Assembly (NCBI RefSeq): GCF_002776525.5
Contig: NC_045444.1
Coordinates: forward strand, 28,368,702-28,432,701
Direction of reading: 5' to 3'
DNA: 64,000 nucleotides
Source of the DNA: Piliocolobus tephrosceles
Lineage: Eukaryota > Chordata > Mammalia > Primates > Cercopithecidae
The position numbers were made by a program, and so were the translations under genes. Below are positions 59,884-64,000 of this stretch, in pieces (within the stretch, counting starts at the first letter, position 1; each line of letters starts with the position of its first letter). Below the pieces are notes generated by a model that saw only the letters and a program-made list of their open reading frames with translations, had not been told where the DNA came from and did no database searches.

Positions 59884-60343
59884 CCCTTTTCCCATTTAGG
59901 AAAAAAAAAAAAAAAAAGTACAGCTTTCTGCCAAAGCTCATTTAACTTTACATAAACGTGGTCTTTGGGGCTGAAGCAAATCTGACTGATTTTCAAAGTA
60001 AAAATAAAATATACACACTATTCTTGAAGTTATTTCTAAACAGAACTAACATCAGAATCATCTGAATCATCAGAATCATCTATTTTGGAAAAATCAGATT
60101 CATCAAATGAATCTTCAGCCAACAACTGTTCAAGAAAGATGTTAACATCACCATAGGAATACTACATTTTATAGGATTTGACATTTTCAGCAATCGAGAA
60201 TTACTATATTTTATAAATGGAAATACCACTACTAAAAACAGAATGCTGTAAATAGAATGATATCTTGTGTTTCCAAAGTCAATACACTAAAGTGATGTGA
60301 ACATAATAAAAGTGTGGTATTTCATGACAAAATTATCTTTGGG
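59884..60343 (-). mobile_element. MER75/PGBD4-like piggyBac remnant
   Basis: A 460-bp piece bounded by TTAA on the left (59880-59883) and TAAA on the right (60344-60347), starting CCC and ending GGG as piggyBac elements do. On the minus strand a short frame opens 'MSNPIKCSIPM' and, after a shift, reads 'LEQLLAEDSFDESDFSKIDD' then an Asp/Ser run and a stop. That is the N-terminal sequence of the PGBD4-type transposase. Only this end of the transposase is present, as in the short MER75 derivatives. An A17 tract lies at 59901-59917. The element is inserted in the L1 5' UTR, whose sequence continues on either side. Confidence 0.82.
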
Positions 60344-61654
60344 TAAACACTGCAGCCACAAGTGCCACCAGTGAGTATTCTTGGGGCAAACAGAAAAAAG
60401 TTTATGGCCCTTGGGCTCTTAAGTCAGCTTGTGGTGAATGCTGCCTGACCTGGACTCACCCTTCAGGGCAGTGAGCTCCCCTCCGGTCCAGGGCATGTCC
60501 CAATATGCCATCTAAGAGCTAAGACCTTGAATCGGGGACCCCAAGAGCCCATTTATTGCTCTAACCTCTGTGGCCAAGCTGGTATGTAAGGTGCAAAACA
60601 AAGTCCTCTGCACTTTTACCTCTGGTTTTCTCAAGCAGAAGGAGTCTTGCCTCATAACCACCACAGCTGGGAATGTGCTTAGTCTCACCTAAAGTCAGCA
60701 AGTCTCAGAGTCTTCCCCAAGGCCCACAATCTACTACCTGGGTATCACTCAGGGTATCCAGGGCCCAAGAGCTCTTTAGTTATCAGGTGATGATTTCTGC
60801 CAGGATTGGATCATTCCCTTCAAGGCAGCAAGTTATCTTTTGGCCCAGGATTTGTCTAGAAATGTCAACCAGGAGCTAGGGCCTCAGAAGGGCACCTTGT
60901 GACTCTAACAGGTGCCCAGACAAAATCCTTTCCATTCTTCCTTCTCCTCTCCTCAAGCAGAAAGAAGGGGTCTATTTTGGAGCTACAAACTGTGCAGCCT
61001 GGGGTTACAGGAGGGATAATTTCAGCACTTTTTTATTTGCCCTAGCTTGTGTCTCAGTAGGTCATATGACCCCCTAGTTCACTGGATCTGGGCCCAGTTC
61101 AGCACTTGGACTTATCTAGAAGTTTCAGTTCTTGTTGCATAGGCTGACATTCAAGTTTATTTGGTGACCAATAGCACTTTAGCCCACAGTGGCAAGGCTT
61201 GTGGGAATTCAAGTTCCAACCACTAAAACCAGTGATCCCCCTCTGGCTAGGGCAGGCTTAAATGCTCCCTCCATGGGTGGGCAGCAGCTGAATTTGGTCC
61301 AGCCTTACTTTTTACTATAACAGGGTAGCACTAAGTTCAATGACTCAATTTGGTTGACTCTCCCTCCTCTCAGGACACAGAATCACTCTCTGCACCTTGC
61401 TGCCACTACTGGGTGATGAGCAAGGGGTAGCATTGGTGATTCAAGACTGTTTTTCCTGCTTCTTCAGTGCCTCTTTCATATATCAATGTTAAAAGCAGGT
61501 ACTGTGAGTGCTCACCTGATTTTTGGTTCTTATGAAGGTGTTTTGTGTGTGTGTGTGTGTGTAGATAGTTGTTAAATTGATGTTCCTGCAGGGGGAATAA
61601 TTAGTGCAGCCTTCTATTGCACCATCTTGCTGTACTCTTCTCTCTAGAAGTGTT

Positions 61655-62258
61655 AAATAATGGAGAAATGCATTGTGTTCATGAATCAGAAGATTATATA
61701 TGGATATAATTTCTGCCCAAGTTGATCCACGAGTTCAATACAGTCCCAATCAAAATTTTCATAGGCTTTTTCTTGGGTAGATATTGACTGCTGATTCTAA
61801 AATGCATAGGAAATGAAAATAGCTTAGACAAATGTAAGCAACTTTTTCTAAAAAAGAAGAAAGTTTAAGGTCTAATTCTATCTTAATTTTATTTCCAGAC
61901 TTATTAAAAGCTGCTATAATCAGGATAGTGTGGCATTGGCATGAATATAAACAAATAGTTCATTGGAACAGACTATATTATCCAGAAATAGATTCACACA
62001 TAGTTTTTCAACTGATATAAACAAGGCAATTCATTGGAGAAATGATATCTTTTAAAAATGGCAGTAGCAATTGCATATCCATATTTTAAAAATCAACTTT
62101 AATTCCTCTTTTATACCTTAAACAAAAATAAATACCAAATGGATCTTACACCTAAATGCAAAACTTTGAGCTTTGAAGCTTCTAGAAATAAAATGAAGTA
62201 GAAAAGTTTATGTGCTTTTCGGTTTAGGTAAAGACTTATTGGAAGCAACAAGAAAGCA

Positions 62259-62299
<41 letters not shown>

Positions 62300-63515
62300 A
62301 GACAGAGTTTCGTTCTTATTTCCCAGGCTGGAGTGAAATGGTGCAATCGCGGCTCACTGCAACCTCTGCCTCCCAGATACAAGCGATTCTCCTGTCTCAG
62401 CCTCCTGAGGAGCTTGGATTACAGGCACATGCCACCATGTCCTGCCAATTTTTTTGTATCTAGTAGAGATGGGGTTTCACCATGTTAGTGAGGCTGGTTG
62501 CAAACTTCTGACCTCAGGTGATCCACCCGCCTGGGCCTCCCAAAGTGCTGGGATTACGGGCGTGCACCACATGCCCAGCCCCATTTTTAAAAATGTTAAA
62601 TCAGACTCCATCAAAATTAAAAACTGCTGTTTCTTCACAGATACTGTTAAATTCACTTTCAGTTGAAAAACATTGAGAAAACCAGCCACTCTCTGAGACA
62701 AAATAGTAAAAAAAAATTATATATCTGGAATAAATAAGAACTCTCAAAATTCATTATTAAGAAAACAAGTGACTCAATAAAGGAATCATTTATGACTTAC
62801 AAGACACTTCAACAATAAATATAAATAGTGTAAAAATAAGCACATAATAACATTCTCACCATCTTTCCATAAAGTAAATGAAAATTAAGATCACAAGGAA
62901 ATATCTACTCATTTATGAAAATGATTAAAATTATAAACACTAATCATATCAACTGTTGGTGAAAATATCAAAGAAATTAAACTCTCATATACTGTTAAAA
63001 GGAATGTAAAATGGTACAACCACTTTGGAAAACAGTTCAAAAGTTTCTAAAAATGTACATCTACCATATGATCCTTTATATTTACCCAGAGAAATGAAAG
63101 CATATATCCACACAAAGGCTCATACATGAATGTCCATATCACCTTTATTTTTAGCAACTAAAAGCTTAAAAGTACCCAAAAGATCTATTGACATGTTTAC
63201 CAACAAGAATGGATCTTAAAATAAATTTTCTGACTGACAGAAATCCAGACAAAGAATAATTCATACACTATGATTCTATATACACAAATTTTTGCAAATG
63301 AAACTAGTCTACAGGAACAGAAAGTATATTTTCCCTGGGATGCTAGGGGACAGGTGAGATAAATGGATTACAAAAGATCATAAGGAATACTTTCTGGCAA
63401 TAGATACATTTATCTTGATTGTCACAGTGGAGTCAAACTTATCACATTTTATTTTATAAATATGCAAAGATTATCATATGCCAGTTATACCTCCAAAAAG
63501 TTGTTAATGTTATTG
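61655..63515 (+). mobile_element. Old L1M, right half (split host)
   Basis: Sense L1 resuming at 'aaataatggagaaatgcatt' and 'gttcatgaatcagaagatta', directly after the place where the left half stops at 50715. It runs through ORF2's C-terminal part ('acagtcccaatcaaaatttt', 'actccatcaaaattaaaaac') to a 3' end with 'ttatacctccaaaaagttg'. An Alu at 62262-62580 interrupts it. No frame is intact. Confidence 0.82.
62262..62580 (-). mobile_element. AluS-type SINE with T37 tract, antisense
   Basis: An uninterrupted run of 37 T (62262-62298) is followed by 'gagacagagtttcgttctta', ending 'cgtgcaccacatgcccagcc'. The long pure tail suggests a relatively recent insertion or an expanded tract. Confidence 0.94.
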
Positions 63516-64000
63516 AGGAATTAATAGCCGTTTGTGTGGATTATAGCTATCAATATTACTGACTAGACTGTTAAAACTAAGAAAAGTTAAAGGTATACAG
63601 TAATTTATTTTAAAATAATAATAACTTTATTACATGCTGGCATAAGTAACATTTTCATGAAAATAACTAAACTTACTGAAAACTGGGACAACAGTTTACA
63701 GTTTTGCAAATCTGCTTTTAATCCTGACAATAGAAGGCAACTAGATTCTCATATGATTTTGCTTTCAATCTATTGGTATATGTTGTACTGGTTGGTTAAA
63801 GAAAATGCAGACTCACACAGATACATAGTTGAAAAACATAATAGTATTTTAATAGAGTTTTCAAGTAATTGTGACCATTATTTGATATTATATCAAAACT
63901 CAACAAGTGGAAATTTCTTAAAGGTGTGTTGCAATGTGAAAATTCTAATTATATCAATACATTTTACATGCTCTATTACATTAAAACCCATTATGCTGCA
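63516..64000. other. Unassigned AT-rich sequence
   Basis: No gene or recognised repeat to the end of the window. Confidence 0.5.

Larger units (their letters stand above)
50716..61646 (-). mobile_element. Near full-length antisense L1MA/L1PB-type element
   Basis: The 3' terminus is at the left ('atttttgtagatacatagta'). ORF2 C-terminus, RT and endonuclease follow, then the ORF1/5' UTR region, and the 5' terminus at the right (about 61560-61646, reverse complement of a 'caagatggtgcaatagaagg' start). It is about 10.9 kb as it stands and roughly 8 kb after removing the MaLR provirus, AluJ and MER75 inserted into it. Flanks gaattgtaaattattt and gaagtgttaaataatg resemble an imperfect TSD. All frames are broken; the element is long dead. 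Confidence 0.9.
57301..61646 (-). repeat. ORF1 and 5' UTR region of the antisense L1
   Basis: Old L1 5' sequence, with its AluJ and MER75 insertions. I could not delimit ORF1. Two segments, about 57715-57835 and 58925-59045, are direct repeats of one another (shared 'atcttgaatttct', 'cagctattttgaatt'). The 5' UTR part is more GC-rich than the surroundings and carries a TG run at 61544-61562 near the 5' terminus. Confidence 0.75.

Overview
This window reads as primate, most likely human, intergenic or deep intronic DNA. It is AT-rich, CpG-poor and full of primate-specific interspersed repeats: AluY, AluS and AluJ copies, L1PA/L1PB/L1MA-type LINEs, THE1/MST/MLT1 MaLR LTRs, an MLT2 LTR, a MADE1 mini-transposon and a MER75 piggyBac remnant. 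Older mammalian repeats (MIR, L2, MER5A, L1M) lie between them. I found no supported host protein-coding gene, no structural RNA gene, no CpG island and no CRISPR array. The longer open frames are broken L1 ORFs, antisense shadows of L1, translations of Alu, LTR or microsatellite sequence, or frames in unassigned AT-rich DNA with no supporting signal.

Layout. 0-5.4 kb: a MIR, then a primate L1 whose 5' part is inverted (twin-priming structure). 5.4-15 kb: mostly unassigned DNA with an MLT1 LTR, L2 pieces, a MER5A and a MIR. 15-24 kb: an old L1 fragment carrying a CA/CG/CA alternating tract, an AluY with clear target-site duplications (TSDs), a MADE1, two MIRs, an Alu and an L1 3' end. 24-35 kb: the SINE/LTR-rich part, with MST, MLT2, MLT1 and THE1 LTRs, nine Alu or Alu-monomer insertions including an Alu inside an Alu, and long microsatellites that grew from Alu tails. 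35-45 kb: a solo LTR of unresolved family, old L1s, a MIR, a GATA array, an MST LTR, an L1 5'-region fragment, a MER5A and an AluJ.

45-63.5 kb is a continuous LINE pile-up. Truncated sense L1 3' ends lead into a second inverted (twin-primed) L1, and then into a nest. There, an old sense L1M is split by a nearly full-length antisense L1 of L1MA/L1PB type. That antisense L1 is itself split by a MaLR provirus (LTR-internal-LTR) with a 5-bp TSD, by an AluJ, and by a piggyBac MER75 element inserted at a TTAA. By my boundaries somewhat over half of the window is recognisable transposon. Nothing here works together as a pathway; the organising principle is the insertion history.

I did not find an undescribed functional system. 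The most informative items are the insertion stratigraphy at 49.9-63.5 kb, the two twin-priming inversions, the MER75/PGBD4-like remnant, and several tracts able to adopt non-B DNA. Repeat family names come from recognition by eye and boundaries are approximate unless a TSD is given.
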